Notes under the pieces: generated by a model
The model's input: only the letters and a program-made list of their open reading frames with translations
Database searches by the model: none
What the model was told of the DNA's origin: nothing
Translations under genes and position numbers: made by a program
Assembly (NCBI GenBank): GCA_903822545.1
Contig: CAIJPN010000009.1
Coordinates: 1 to 41,173 of the forward strand
From: an uncultured Anaerolineae bacterium
Lineage (GTDB): Bacteria > Chloroflexota > Anaerolineae > Anaerolineales > Villigracilaceae
DNA: 41,173 bases
Direction of reading: 5' to 3'
Shown here: positions 17,383-25,151 of the stretch, piece by piece
How the letters are laid out: each line of letters starts with the position of its first letter
How positions within the stretch are numbered: position 1 is the first letter of the stretch

Positions 17383-17399
17383 CGGAGGGTGAGGACGAA

Positions 17400-17930
17400 T
17401 TAAAACTCAATCCCTGGCTGGGCCAGAATGCCCTGATCGTAGGGATGGCGCACCAGGCGCATTTCGGTGACAAGATCGGCTTCGTCGAGCAGTTCGGGCG
17501 TGGCGCCCCGCCCGGTAATGACGAGGTGCAGCCGGGGCGGTTTGTTTTGCTCCAGCCAGGATAAAACTTCGCGGGTGTCGATCCAGCCGAATTGCAGGGG
17601 GTAGGTGAATTCATCCAGCAGGATCAAATCATAAGCATCGCTGGCAATCTTTTGTTGGGCCAGTTCCCAGGCGCGGCGCGATTTTTCGGCGCTTTCATCC
17701 AGGTCTTTGGATGTCCAGGTGAAGCCGTCGCCCAGGCTGTGCCACTCGATGCCGAGCTTTTTGGCGGCTTTGACCTCGCCCCACTGCCCGGTTTCGGCCT
17801 TCATGAACTGCACAACGCACAGCGCCATACCCCGGCCCCAGGCGCGCAGCAACATCCCGAGCGCGGCGGTGGTTTTGCCCTTGCCGTCGCCGGTGTGGAC
17901 GATGAGCAGGCCCTTGCGTTTCTCAGGCAT
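17400..17930 (-). CDS. cobO: Cob(I)yrinic acid a,c-diamide adenosyltransferase (CobA/CobO/BtuR)
   Basis: 176-residue ATP:corrinoid adenosyltransferase of the CobA/BtuR type, adding the upper 5'-deoxyadenosyl ligand to imported corrinoids. The P-loop GDGKGKTTA is at residues 14-22, followed by [14 protein letters not shown], and the [17 protein letters not shown] and [18 protein letters not shown] segments typical of the family. Length is usual for the P-loop class (not PduO or EutT). Its ATG lies inside the end of btuD (8-base overlap), indicating coupling of uptake and adenosylation. Confidence 0.95.
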   Translation of the reverse strand: MPEKRKGLLIVHTGDGKGKTTAALGMLLRAWGRGMALCVVQFMKAETGQWGEVKAAKKLGIEWHSLGDGFTWTSKDLDESAEKSRRAWELAQQKIASDAYDLILLDEFTYPLQFGWIDTREVLSWLEQNKPPRLHLVITGRGATPELLDEADLVTEMRLVRHPYDQGILAQPGIEF

Positions 17931-18771
17931 GCAGGCGGAGGGGGGTTTCAGGGGCGGGGGAAATCAGGTAGCCACGTCCCTGCGGCGCGACATCGGCGGA
18001 GGGGCCATCCGGCAGAACCAGCGGGGTGCCATATTCGGGGTGGGCCATCACCCGCAGCCCCACACCGTAGACCGGGGTGAGAATCTCGGGGCTAAAAACC
18101 TGTTCAGGCGTGCCCAGGGCTTCCAGGCGTCCGCGCGAGAGCAGCGCCACCCGGTCGGCGAAGAGCGCGGCCAGGTTCAGGTCGTGCAATGCCACCAGCA
18201 CCGCCAGGCCCTTTTCAACGGCCAGTTTGCGCACCAGGCTGAGGAAGCCGGTCTGGTGGCGCAAGTCGAGGTGGTTGGTGGGTTCATCCAGCAGCAGGAT
18301 GGGCGTGGATTGGGCCAGGGCGCGCGCCAGCAGCACTTTTTGCTGTTCGCCGCCCGAAAGTTCGCCAATCATCCGGCTGGATAATGCGGAGATTCCCGCC
18401 TGTTCGAGCGATTCGGCCACCTTTTCGTGATCGCTGCGCCCGGCCTGACCCAGCCAGCCCAGATAGGGAGTGCGTCCCAGTAAAACGGTCTGGTACACAC
18501 TGAAAGTGGGCGGCAGGTTGTGCGTCTGCGGAACGACGGCCAGCATGCGGGCGCGCCCGTCAGCTGCCAGCGTGGAGATTTCGCGCCCATCCAGCAGCAC
18601 CTGGCCGCTTTGGGCCAGAATCAGCCCGCTGGCCGCGCGCAGCAGGGTCGATTTCCCGGCCCCGTTGGGGCCAATCAGCGCCAGCACTTCCCCGGCGCGC
18701 ACCGAAAGCGTCACGCCGCGCAGCGCCAGGCGCTCACGGTATGAGACGGTAAGGGAAAGAATGTCGAGCAT
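17923..18771 (-). CDS. btuD: Cobalamin/siderophore-type ABC transporter ATPase (BtuD-like)
   Basis: 282-residue ATPase of the FecCD/BtuCD importer group. Walker [10 protein letters not shown] is at residues 34-42, Q-loop [10 protein letters not shown] follows, the signature is [15 protein letters not shown] and Walker B is [12 protein letters not shown], with the switch His in VALHDLNLA. About 40 residues after the ATPase core are an ordinary C-terminal extension. I chose the ATG at 18771 because GGAG lies six bases upstream; the frame remains open further through a repeat, which reads as Pro-rich nonsense. Substrate assignment to corrinoid rests on the cobalamin riboswitch and the downstream cob genes. 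Confidence 0.93.
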   Translation of the reverse strand: MLDILSLTVSYRERLALRGVTLSVRAGEVLALIGPNGAGKSTLLRAASGLILAQSGQVLLDGREISTLAADGRARMLAVVPQTHNLPPTFSVYQTVLLGRTPYLGWLGQAGRSDHEKVAESLEQAGISALSSRMIGELSGGEQQKVLLARALAQSTPILLLDEPTNHLDLRHQTGFLSLVRKLAVEKGLAVLVALHDLNLAALFADRVALLSRGRLEALGTPEQVFSPEILTPVYGVGLRVMAHPEYGTPLVLPDGPSADVAPQGRGYLISPAPETPLRLHA

Positions 18772-18801
18772 GAAAATCTCCGAATTCTCCCTCATCCCCG
18801 G

Positions 18802-18895
18802 CCCTTCCCCCGGCGGGGGAAGGGAGTCTGCCCCCCTCTCCCTTCGGGAGAGGGGCTGGGGGTGAGGGCTGGGGTAGAGGGGCTGGGGGTGAGGG
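18802..18895. repeat. Composite GC-rich repeat between btuC and btuD
   Basis: Two perfect hairpins, CCCTTCCCCC/GGGGGAAGGG (18802-18811/18815-18824) and CCCCTCTCCC/GGGAGAGGGG (18833-18842/18846-18855), are followed by a 19-base direct repeat (GAGGGGCTGGGGGTGAGGG at 18850-18868 and 18877-18895, period 27). It occupies nearly the whole 127-base gap, where transporter genes of this kind usually abut. Confidence 0.7.
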
Positions 18896-18898
18896 GAT

Positions 18899-19912
18899 TT
18901 ATCCAAACAACTCATTGCGCGCTTTGCGCAGCAGCCACAGGAAAAACGGCGCGCCCACCAGGGTGGTGATGATGCCCACCGGCAAGACTTGCGGCGCGAG
19001 CACCACCCGCGCCAGCGTGTCGGCGGCCAGCAGCAGGGCAGCGCCGCCCAGCACCGAAAGCGGCAGCAGGTGACGATAATCGCCGCCCCACAGGATGCGC
19101 ACCACATGCGGCACCACCAACCCCAGGAAGCCGATCACGCCCGAGAAAGCCACCGCCGCCGCAGTCGCCAGCGAAGCCGCCAGGATCAGCCACAGCTTGA
19201 CGCGTTCCACGTTCAGGCCCAGGCTGTGGGCCTGTTCATCGCCAAATTGCAGCACATTCAGCACATGGCCGGAGGTCAGCAGCACGCCCAGGCCGAGCGC
19301 AATGTACGGCAGGCTGGCAAAAACCGGGTTCCAGCCGCCCAGTGTGCCGCCGCCCATCAGCCAGGAGAGCGCGCGGTGCAGTTCGGCGGTGGAGCGCAGC
19401 ATCAGGAACGAAGTCAGCGATGAGGCAAAGGAACTGACCGCCACACCCGCCAGGATCATCGTGGTGGCCGGGATGGTCTTTCCAACGCGTGCCAGCTCGT
19501 AAACGGCAAAAACTGTCAGGGCAGAGCCGAGGAAGGCCGCCACCGGGATGGCGTAATATCCCAGCAGTGAATCCGGCCAGTTGGCCGACATCGCAAAGAC
19601 CGCGCCCAGCGCCGCGCCAGAGGCCACGCCAATCAGGTACGGGTCGGCCAGCGGGTTGCGAAAAAGCCCCTGGTAGGCCGCGCCGCTGCCAGCCAGGGCT
19701 GCGCCCGTCAGCAGGATCAAAAAGGCGTGCGGCAGGCGGATTTTGAGCAGAATGGCCGCGAAAGTGGCATTTTCGGCGTCCCCGGCATGGCCCGTCAAAA
19801 CGGCGGCCAGCCGCTCGAGCGGGATATTGACCGCCCCGACAGTGATACTCAACACGAAAGAGGCTGCCAGCAGCAGGAAGACGGTCGAGTAGACATGCCG
19901 GGACGGTTTCAT
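18899..19912 (-). CDS. btuC: Cobalamin/siderophore-type ABC permease (BtuC-like)
   Basis: 337-residue permease of the FecCD family (BtuC, FhuB, FepD), with about ten hydrophobic helices. Conserved positions include RLPHAFLILLTGAALAGSG (adjoining pieces near residues 50-70), NPLADPYLIGVASGAALGA and the coupling-loop region AHSLGLNVERVKL. The C-terminal GVIGFLGLVVPHVVR and VLPVGIITTLVGAPFFLWLL are hallmarks of the family. The start lies nine bases after the btuF stop. It should form a homodimeric channel with two BtuD subunits. Confidence 0.94.
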   Translation of the reverse strand: MKPSRHVYSTVFLLLAASFVLSITVGAVNIPLERLAAVLTGHAGDAENATFAAILLKIRLPHAFLILLTGAALAGSGAAYQGLFRNPLADPYLIGVASGAALGAVFAMSANWPDSLLGYYAIPVAAFLGSALTVFAVYELARVGKTIPATTMILAGVAVSSFASSLTSFLMLRSTAELHRALSWLMGGGTLGGWNPVFASLPYIALGLGVLLTSGHVLNVLQFGDEQAHSLGLNVERVKLWLILAASLATAAAVAFSGVIGFLGLVVPHVVRILWGGDYRHLLPLSVLGGAALLLAADTLARVVLAPQVLPVGIITTLVGAPFFLWLLRKARNELFG

Positions 19913-19921
19913 GGGATGGGT

Positions 19922-20839
19922 TTATTTGAACAGTTCAGGGTGCAGGAGTTTCGCCATCGCTTCCAGGCCGTCGACCATGCGCGGGCCGGGGCGGCTGATC
20001 AGGTTGTCGTCGAAGGTGTAAACCTGGCTGTTTTTGACGGCGCTCAAGGCGTCCCAGCCGGTGCGTTGGGCTACCATCTCGGGCGTGACACCGCCCCAGG
20101 TGTAATCTCCCAGGATGATGATGGCCGGGTCTTTCTGGATGATCGCTTCGATGGACATCTGCGCCCAGGCGCCATCCAACGAGGCGCTGATACTGTCGCC
20201 GCCGGCCTGTTTGATGATGGTATCGACAAATGTGCCGGGGCCAGGAACCCAGGGGGCGTTGGGGTCGGTGCCATCCAGTTCGTAAAGCACCTGCGGGCGT
20301 TCGGTCAGGCCGGCCAGTTTGTCATTGACGGCTTTTTCGCGCGCCTGGAGCGAGGCCACCAGGCTGGCGGTTTCGGCTTCGTGGCCGGTGATTTTGGCCA
20401 TCAGGGTCAGGTTTTCATACATCTCGGTCAGGTTGGCCGGGTTGCGCAGCACAAAAACTTTCAGGCCCAGGTCTTCGAGGGTTTTGATCTGTTCGGCGGG
20501 CGTCAGGTCACCAGCCACGATCAGCTCGGGTTGGGCAGCCACGATCAGTTCGGTGTTCAGCGCGCCAAATCCGCCGCCGATGTCGGCCACGGATTTGGCT
20601 TCTTCGGGGTAGTCAGACAGGCTGTCGCGGCCCACCACCTGCTTCCCGGCGCCGATGGCGAAGATGATCTCGGTGTTGGCCGGGGCGAGCGAGATGATTT
20701 TCTGGACAGGTTGCGAAAAGTCAAAGGCTGTGCCGCGCATATCGGTCACAGAAAAAGGCTGCGGGGCGGGGGCGGCCGGGGCGCAGGCAGTGACCAGCAG
20801 GGCGAGCAGGCTAAAGGCGAGGAAAATTTTCAGGCGCAT
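19922..20839 (-). CDS. btuF: Corrinoid-binding ABC lipoprotein (BtuF-like)
   Basis: 305-residue extracytoplasmic binding protein of the type III (helical-backbone, BtuF/FecB) fold. Residues 1-19 are a lipoprotein signal with lipobox LVTAC; the Cys is the likely anchor. The mature protein starts with a Pro/Ala linker, then PFSVTDMRGTAFDF and KIISLAPANTEIIFAIGAG, the usual opening of the family. The C-terminal lobe contains ILGDYTWGG and SRPGPRMVDGLEAM. I chose the ATG at 20839; the frame is open upstream through the leader, but that part encodes the riboswitch. It is the first gene controlled by the cobalamin riboswitch, which supports a corrinoid ligand. Confidence 0.93.
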   Translation of the reverse strand: MRLKIFLAFSLLALLVTACAPAAPAPQPFSVTDMRGTAFDFSQPVQKIISLAPANTEIIFAIGAGKQVVGRDSLSDYPEEAKSVADIGGGFGALNTELIVAAQPELIVAGDLTPAEQIKTLEDLGLKVFVLRNPANLTEMYENLTLMAKITGHEAETASLVASLQAREKAVNDKLAGLTERPQVLYELDGTDPNAPWVPGPGTFVDTIIKQAGGDSISASLDGAWAQMSIEAIIQKDPAIIILGDYTWGGVTPEMVAQRTGWDALSAVKNSQVYTFDDNLISRPGPRMVDGLEAMAKLLHPELFK

Positions 20840-20869
20840 GGCTGCTATATCCTTGTTTGTAAGTTTATT

Positions 20870-20968
20870 GGGGGCAGGGGCAACCCTGCCTGGCAAAAAG
20901 AGAAGTATTTTTGCCAGACCATCCTTCATAAACGGATGCTTTTTCACGCCTGGCGGGTCGCCCCTACC
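20870..20968. repeat. GTAGGGGCGAC repeat family, copy A
   Basis: On the minus strand the element begins GGTAGGGGCGACCCGCC and ends with TTGCCCCTGCC after internal stems (TGCCAGG/CCTGGCA type and a GGCAAAAA/TTTTTGCC hairpin, 20892-20916). Its first 40 bases align closely with copy B at 22806-22899. It lies between the riboswitch terminator and btuF, so it is transcribed as part of the leader. Confidence 0.65.
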
Positions 20969-20989
20969 AGGGCTGCCAGGGTGAGAATC

Positions 20990-21016
20990 AAAAACCCCTG
21001 TCACATGTGACAGGGG
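20990..21016 (-). terminator. Intrinsic terminator of the cobalamin riboswitch
   Basis: A 22-base perfect palindrome (CCCCTGTCACATGTGACAGGGG, stem CCCCTGTCACA, at 20995-21016 when folded about its centre), followed on the minus strand by TTTTTG. It lies about 68 bases after the aptamer and before btuF, as expected for a transcription-terminating expression platform that shuts the operon off when cobalamin is bound. Confidence 0.8.
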
Positions 21017-21083
21017 AGGGGAAACGGGTGAAAAAATCAGCCGGGTTCCCACCTCCTTCCTGCGAGGAAATGTGGAAAAAATG

Positions 21084-21211
21084 CAATCGGGGTGGGCGTC
21101 CTGACTCGGCCACGTTGTGGCCCTACAGTTGCGCGACAGCGCCGGACTGTGCTTTTCAGCTACCGGCTTCGCCTTTAAACTTCCCATCCGGGGGATTAAG
21201 TGCCCCGATTG
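21084..21211 (-). promoter_or_regulatory. Cobalamin riboswitch
   Basis: The minus-strand RNA has the conserved parts in order: a closing stem P1 formed by CAATCGGGG (21203-21211) and CCCCGATTG (21084-21092); GGGAAGTTTAAAGGCGAAGCCGG in two pieces around 21159-21184; the core CGCAACTG (21126-21133); a variable GGGCCAC/GTGGCC hairpin (21110-21123); and GAGTCAGGA (21099-21107) followed by CGCCCACC. These are the B12-box signatures of the family. It sits upstream of btuF and a terminator, so it should repress corrinoid uptake, adenosylation and remodelling genes when an adenosyl- or methylcobalamin is abundant. Confidence 0.93.
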
Positions 21212-21245
21212 TTGTTTGTTTTGTAATGTGCGGTCTTACGAATAC

Positions 21246-21254
21246 ATCATACCA
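21246..21254 (-). promoter_or_regulatory. Extended -10 promoter of the cobamide operon
   Basis: TGGTATGAT on the minus strand: TATGAT at 21246-21251 with the extended TG motif at 21253-21254. Transcription would start near 21239, about 28 bases before the aptamer. A clear -35 is not seen, which is acceptable for extended -10 promoters. Confidence 0.5.
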
Positions 21255-21310
21255 GCAATTAGATTGTCATCACAGGGATGAAAGTCACAATTTGTGCTGT
21301 ACAACCGCTT

Positions 21311-22165
21311 TTACTCGCCTTTTTCCCCGGCGTGCGGGTCGGGGATGTGAACCGGCTGTTCTTTGCCCAGTTCCACCGAGCGCTGGTAAGCGGCCCACAC
21401 CGCGCGCGAGATGGCCGTGCGGAAACCGGCCTTCTCGAGATAGTACAACGCCTCGGCGCTGGTTCCACCCGGGGATGTGACCTGGTTGCGCAGCGCTGAA
21501 ACGTGCATCTCGTTCGACTTGTAGAAATCCACCGAGCCGCGCAGGGTTTGAACAACCAGCTGCTCGGCGATGCGGCGCGGGAAGCCCATGTGAACGCCCG
21601 CGTCGATCATCGCTTCCATGAACATGAAAACATAGGCAGGGCCGGTGCCAGAAAGTGCCGTCGCCATATCGAGATAATGCTCATCTTCAACAAAAACCTC
21701 ATCACCGAGCGCGCCCAGGATGGCACGAGCGACTTCCTGCTGCTCCAGCGTAACGGCCGGAGACATCGTCCAGACAGTAATACCCTCCCCGATCTGGGCC
21801 GGGGTATTGGGCATGGAACGCACGATGGCGCTGTGCTTCAACCCGCCGCTGAGTTTTTTGATGCCTGCCCCGGCGATGATGGACAGCACCAACGCTTCGG
21901 GTTTGATACCCTTCAAGGCTTTCATCACACCCGTCAGCCGCTGCGGCTTGACCGAGAGCACCACCACATCTGCCAGGGAGGCGGCTGCGGAATTGTCGGT
22001 AAAAGGCTGGACGCCATATTTTTCCTTAAGCAGTTCCACCCGCTGGCTGCGCGGCCCAGAAACCAACAAGTGGGGCGGTTCAGCCAGTTTTTGGCGAATC
22101 AAACCGCCGATCATGGCTTCGGCCATGGCGCCGGGGCCGATAAAAGCAATGGTTTTGTTAAGCAT
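21311..22165 (-). CDS. proC: Pyrroline-5-carboxylate reductase
   Basis: 284-residue NAD(P)H-dependent reductase completing proline synthesis. The dinucleotide-binding motif is FIGPGAMAEAMIGGL at residues 8-22. The substrate region shows RSMPNTPAQIGEGITVW and the late motif ALSGTGPAYVFMFMEAMIDAG, both standard. Length is slightly above the usual 265-275, with a short extra tail. It starts 11 bases after ruvA on the same strand with an AGGAG ribosome binding site, so it is the last gene of a yebC-ruvC-ruvA-proC group. Confidence 0.95.
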   Translation of the reverse strand: MLNKTIAFIGPGAMAEAMIGGLIRQKLAEPPHLLVSGPRSQRVELLKEKYGVQPFTDNSAAASLADVVVLSVKPQRLTGVMKALKGIKPEALVLSIIAGAGIKKLSGGLKHSAIVRSMPNTPAQIGEGITVWTMSPAVTLEQQEVARAILGALGDEVFVEDEHYLDMATALSGTGPAYVFMFMEAMIDAGVHMGFPRRIAEQLVVQTLRGSVDFYKSNEMHVSALRNQVTSPGGTSAEALYYLEKAGFRTAISRAVWAAYQRSVELGKEQPVHIPDPHAGEKGE

Positions 22166-22176
22166 CTGTCACGCTC

Positions 22177-22752
22177 CTATTGAAAATACCCCAACGCCAG
22201 CCGCAGACGTTCTTCCACGTTATCGGGCGAGCCTTTCGGGATGGATTGGATGGCGGTCTGGGCTTCAATAACAGAATAGCCCAACGTGGTCAATGCGGCC
22301 AACACCTCGCTGTCAGTGTCAGACATGGATGCCACTTTTTCCAATCCGCTGACAGGTTTAAGCCGGTCTTTGAGATACAGCATCATCTTTTGGGCGGTCT
22401 TTTTGCCCACGCCGGGCACCCGCGAGAGCAGGTCTGGCTCTTCGGAGAAAACTGCCCGCTGGACGGCATCCAGCGTCATGCTGGAAAGCACCGAAAGCGC
22501 CAGTTTTGGCCCCACACCATCCACCCCCAGCAGGGTCAGGAAAAGCTGCCGGTCACTGGCGGTTTCAAATCCATACAAAGAGAGATCGTTTTCGCGCACA
22601 ACCAGGTGCGTCTGGAGCAGTACTAGTTCACCGGCATTCCAGCGCGTCAGCAGCGGCTTGGGGACAAACACGCGCATCCCCACCCCGCCGACTTCGATAA
22701 TCAGGGCATTGTCTTCGATCTGGGTGATTTCTCCGCGCAGGGTGGCGATCAT
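22177..22752 (-). CDS. ruvA: Holliday junction branch migration protein RuvA
   Basis: 191-residue RuvA. The N-terminal OB-fold starts MIATLRGEITQIEDNALI and includes FLTLLGVDGVGPKLAL; two helix-hairpin-helix motifs are visible (GVDGVGPKLALSVLS and RVPGVGKKTAQKMMLYL). The C-terminal domain that contacts RuvB is present (EVLAALTTLGYSVIEAQTAI). RuvB itself is not in the window. The protein forms tetramers on four-way junctions. Confidence 0.96.
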   Translation of the reverse strand: MIATLRGEITQIEDNALIIEVGGVGMRVFVPKPLLTRWNAGELVLLQTHLVVRENDLSLYGFETASDRQLFLTLLGVDGVGPKLALSVLSSMTLDAVQRAVFSEEPDLLSRVPGVGKKTAQKMMLYLKDRLKPVSGLEKVASMSDTDSEVLAALTTLGYSVIEAQTAIQSIPKGSPDNVEERLRLALGYFQ

Positions 22753-22805
22753 GGGGTTTCTCCGTTATTTGTAATTTTGGTTCTACCGTTTTTGGCGTAA
22801 ACCTT

Positions 22806-22899
22806 GTAGGGGCGACTCGCCAGGGTGTAAGCGGATGCAATTTTGCAGAAAATCCCGGCATAAAGCCATGATTTTTCGCGCCAGGCGAGTCGCCCCTAC
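22806..22899. repeat. GTAGGGGCGAC repeat family, copy B
   Basis: GTAGGGGCGACTCGCC (22806-22821) and GGCGAGTCGCCCCTAC (22884-22899) are a perfect 16-bp inverted pair bounding a 94-base element in the ruvC-ruvA gap. On the minus strand its first 40 bases match copy A (20870-20968): CGCCTGGCG, GAAAAA, CAT and TTTATG blocks are shared. No coding content. Confidence 0.75.
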
Positions 22900-22939
22900 C
22901 CATCACCACATTAAAAACGGGAGAGCCATAATTTTTCCA

Positions 22940-23419
22940 TCAATATCGTCGTGTGTGCAAATGAGTAATCGCAATCGCCAGCGCATCGGCGGCATCGTCA
23001 GGTTTGGGGATATATGGCAGCGATAGCAGCACCCGTACCATTTCCTGCACCTGTTTTTTATCGGCAGATCCGTAACCGGCAACAGCCTGTTTGACTTCGT
23101 TGGGAGTGTATTCAGCGATCCCCAGCCCGGCCTGGGCCAGCGCCAGCAGCGCCACGCCGCGCGCCTGCCCCACCAGGATGGCGGTGCTGATGTTTTTCTG
23201 GAAAAACAGCTTTTCCACGCCGCAAGTTTCGGGGCGATACTCTGCCAGCAGTTTGTTCAATTCCTGGTAGAACAGATCCAGCCGTTCGGGGGCAGAAAGC
23301 TCTTTGGGCGTAATAATTACCCCGTAGGCCACCATTTCCAGCGAGCCATCAGGTAATTCGCGCACAAATCCATAACCGGTGGTGGCAGTGCCGGGGTCAA
23401 TTCCGAGGGCAAGGGTCAT
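22940..23419 (-). CDS. ruvC: Holliday junction endonuclease RuvC
   Basis: 159-residue RuvC nuclease. The acidic catalytic residues are visible: Asp7 in LGIDPGTATTGYG, Glu in GVEKLFFQKN (about residue 67) and the late pair in PKPDDAADALAIAITH. Length is usual. The start ATG at 23419 gives MTLALGIDPG, the standard RuvC opening; the frame runs open to 23458 but that stretch is a GC-rich hairpin. It resolves Holliday junctions together with RuvA and RuvB. Confidence 0.95.
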   Translation of the reverse strand: MTLALGIDPGTATTGYGFVRELPDGSLEMVAYGVIITPKELSAPERLDLFYQELNKLLAEYRPETCGVEKLFFQKNISTAILVGQARGVALLALAQAGLGIAEYTPNEVKQAVAGYGSADKKQVQEMVRVLLSLPYIPKPDDAADALAIAITHLHTRRY

Positions 23420-23429
23420 ATTAATCAAG

Positions 23430-23454
23430 AAGGGGCGGGGTTTCCCCGCCCCTT
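23430..23454. other. GC-rich hairpin between yebC and ruvC
   Basis: AAGGGGCGGGG (23430-23440) pairs perfectly with CCCCGCCCCTT (23444-23454) around TTT. A T-run (TTTTTT, 23460-23465) follows only on the plus strand, where no gene ends; on the minus strand the hairpin is followed by CTTGATT. It may be an attenuator or mRNA-stabilising hairpin between the two genes. Confidence 0.45.
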
Positions 23455-23463
23455 GCATCTTTT

Positions 23464-24219
23464 TTATTCTTCTTCGAGCGCCGCGAAGGCCTCGTCAGAA
23501 ATCTTCAGGTTGTGGAACACATTCTGGACATCATCCATCTCGTCGATGGTTTCCACAAAACGCAGCACCTGCAACGTTTCTTCCACGCCCAGTTCCAGGT
23601 CTTGCTTGGCAATCATGCGCAGCCCCGCCTCTTCCGGGTGGACTTTGGCGGCCACCAGAGCATCGGTGATGGTTTTGAAGGCATCCACCGGCCCGATGAT
23701 TTCCACATTATCGCCATCTTCCTGCACATCATCCGCCCCGGCTTCGATTGCCAGTTCAAAGGCCTTATCATAAGAAAGCTGGCTGGCAGGGAAGGAAAAA
23801 TAGGCTTTGCGTTCAAATTGCCAGGCCACCGCACCCGGTTCGGCCATGTTGCCGCCGTTTTTGCTAAACGCATGACGCATATCAGCCACCGTGCGGTTGC
23901 GATTATCGGTCACACAATCCACAATAAAAGCCGCGCCATGAGGCCCATAACCTTCCATGGTCAACTCTTCGATCGTACCGGCGTCTTTATCTTCGCCAGT
24001 GCCACGCTTGATGGCGCGTTCGATGTTGTCCTTCGGCATATTCCCGGCGCGCGCTTTTTCAACAGCCAGCGCCAGGCGAACGTTCCCACTGATGTCGCCG
24101 CCGCCCAAGCGCGCCGCCATCACAATTTCACGCGCCAGGCGGGTGAACACTGCTCCACGCTTGGCGTCTGCCGCACCTTTTTTGCGGCGAATGGTAGCCC
24201 AATGGCTATGTCCAGACAT
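23464..24219 (-). CDS. yebC: YebC/PmpR family transcriptional regulator or translation factor
   Basis: 251-residue YebC. It begins with the family signature SGHSHWATIRRKKGAADAKR in the first 22 residues, then ARLGGGDISGNVRL and KARAGNMPKDNIERAIKRG. Other members act as DNA-binding regulators, and some relieve ribosome stalling at proline runs. In bacteria it is often encoded next to ruvC, as here. The C-terminal acidic tail (FAALEEE) is normal. An AAGGAG ribosome binding site lies upstream of the ATG. Confidence 0.95.
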   Translation of the reverse strand: MSGHSHWATIRRKKGAADAKRGAVFTRLAREIVMAARLGGGDISGNVRLALAVEKARAGNMPKDNIERAIKRGTGEDKDAGTIEELTMEGYGPHGAAFIVDCVTDNRNRTVADMRHAFSKNGGNMAEPGAVAWQFERKAYFSFPASQLSYDKAFELAIEAGADDVQEDGDNVEIIGPVDAFKTITDALVAAKVHPEEAGLRMIAKQDLELGVEETLQVLRFVETIDEMDDVQNVFHNLKISDEAFAALEEE

Positions 24220-24283
24220 AATACCTGCTCCTTCTTACAGAAAATACCACTTACGAGTGGGGATTTTGAGTTTAAGCCCGCAA

Positions 24284-24292
24284 ATTATACCA
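24284..24292 (-). promoter_or_regulatory. Extended -10 promoter for the yebC-ruvC-ruvA-proC group
   Basis: TGGTATAAT on the minus strand: a perfect TATAAT at 24284-24289 with the extended TG dinucleotide. It lies immediately after the second degV stop and about 65 bases before the yebC ATG. The leader contains a small CCACT/AGTGG hairpin (24247-24260). Confidence 0.55.
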
Positions 24293-24298
24293 TGAGCA

Positions 24299-25135
24299 TC
24301 AGGCGAAGAACCCCGCGCCAAGCGCCTTCGGCCCGGCGTGAACCACAATCGCGGGCGGCAGCAGGTAAATGGGGATATTTTGGATGTTCGTCCGGGCGGA
24401 TAGCTCTATCCGAAGAGCTTTGGCCTCATCCTCGGCATCAATGTGGATCACGCACAAATGCGAATCGGGCCGCCCTGCCGCCTGCTCGCTGACGATTTCA
24501 ATTAATCGCCCCGTAGCGCGCTTCTTCGTGCGCTCCTGGTCAAAGGGCGCCACCTGGCCATCTGCAATTTGCAAAATCGGCTTCACCTGGAGCAGCTCGC
24601 CCAAAATGGCGCGCGCCGCCCCTACCCTGCCTCCGCGCCGCAGGAATTCGAGCGTATCCAGCACAAAAAACAACCTGCCGCGCCCCGCCATCTCGCGGAT
24701 GGTGGCTTCGATTTCGTCGGCGCTTTTTCCGGCTTTGGCAAGGTCGTCGGCCAGCAGCGCCAGCGTGCCCTGGTTGCAGGCCACCGTCTGCGTGTCGAGG
24801 ATGCGAATATCAGCGTTGGGGAATTCCTGTTTGGCGGTTTCGGCTGAACGGACGGTTCCACTCACCTTGGCAGACGGGGCAATGACCAGCACCGTATCGC
24901 CACTTTGGGCAGCCTCCGCAAAAATTGGGTTATACAAAGACGGGGGCGGGGCAGCCGTCTTGGGAGCCTCCTTGCCCGCCCGCAGTTTTTGCAGGAAGGT
25001 GGCCGTATCAATTTCGCTGTCATCGCGGTAAGATGTCTCACCAAAAATGACAATCTGCGGGATGACCGGGATGCCGCGCGCCTTTAGCACATCCAGCGGC
25101 AGCCCGGTGAGCGTGTCTGTGACGATTTTGACCAT
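24299..25135 (-). CDS. DegV family protein, second copy
   Basis: 278-residue DegV-fold protein. It starts MVKIVTDTLTGLPLDVL and keeps the signature DTLEFLRRGGRVGAARAILG, as well as PSAKVSGTVRSAETAKQEF, but is otherwise clearly different from the copy at 12662-13513 (for example IPQIVIFGETSYRDD in place of VPLVVIWGNETFIDG). A fatty-acid carrier role as FakB is the likely function from family knowledge. The upstream gap (25136-25279) holds a repeat element. It is probably a single-gene unit ahead of the yebC promoter. Confidence 0.91.
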   Translation of the reverse strand: MVKIVTDTLTGLPLDVLKARGIPVIPQIVIFGETSYRDDSEIDTATFLQKLRAGKEAPKTAAPPPSLYNPIFAEAAQSGDTVLVIAPSAKVSGTVRSAETAKQEFPNADIRILDTQTVACNQGTLALLADDLAKAGKSADEIEATIREMAGRGRLFFVLDTLEFLRRGGRVGAARAILGELLQVKPILQIADGQVAPFDQERTKKRATGRLIEIVSEQAAGRPDSHLCVIHIDAEDEAKALRIELSARTNIQNIPIYLLPPAIVVHAGPKALGAGFFA

Positions 25136-25151
25136 GTTTTCTCCTCCAAAA

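Noticed and set aside
18772-19107. Upstream in-frame extension of btuD
   Set aside because: It runs through a GC-rich repeat and into btuC; the ATG at 18771 has its own GGAG site and the protein then starts as usual for the family.
19727-21010. A 427-codon plus-strand open frame opposite btuF and the riboswitch
   Set aside because: It overlaps a well-supported gene and a structured RNA; it has no ribosome binding site or recognisable motifs.
20840-21187. Upstream in-frame extension of btuF by 116 codons
   Set aside because: This stretch encodes the riboswitch, terminator and a repeat; the signal peptide starts at the ATG at 20839.
23430-23466. Hairpin plus T-run as a terminator for yebC
   Set aside because: The T-run lies on the plus-strand side, before rather than after the hairpin in the direction of yebC transcription.
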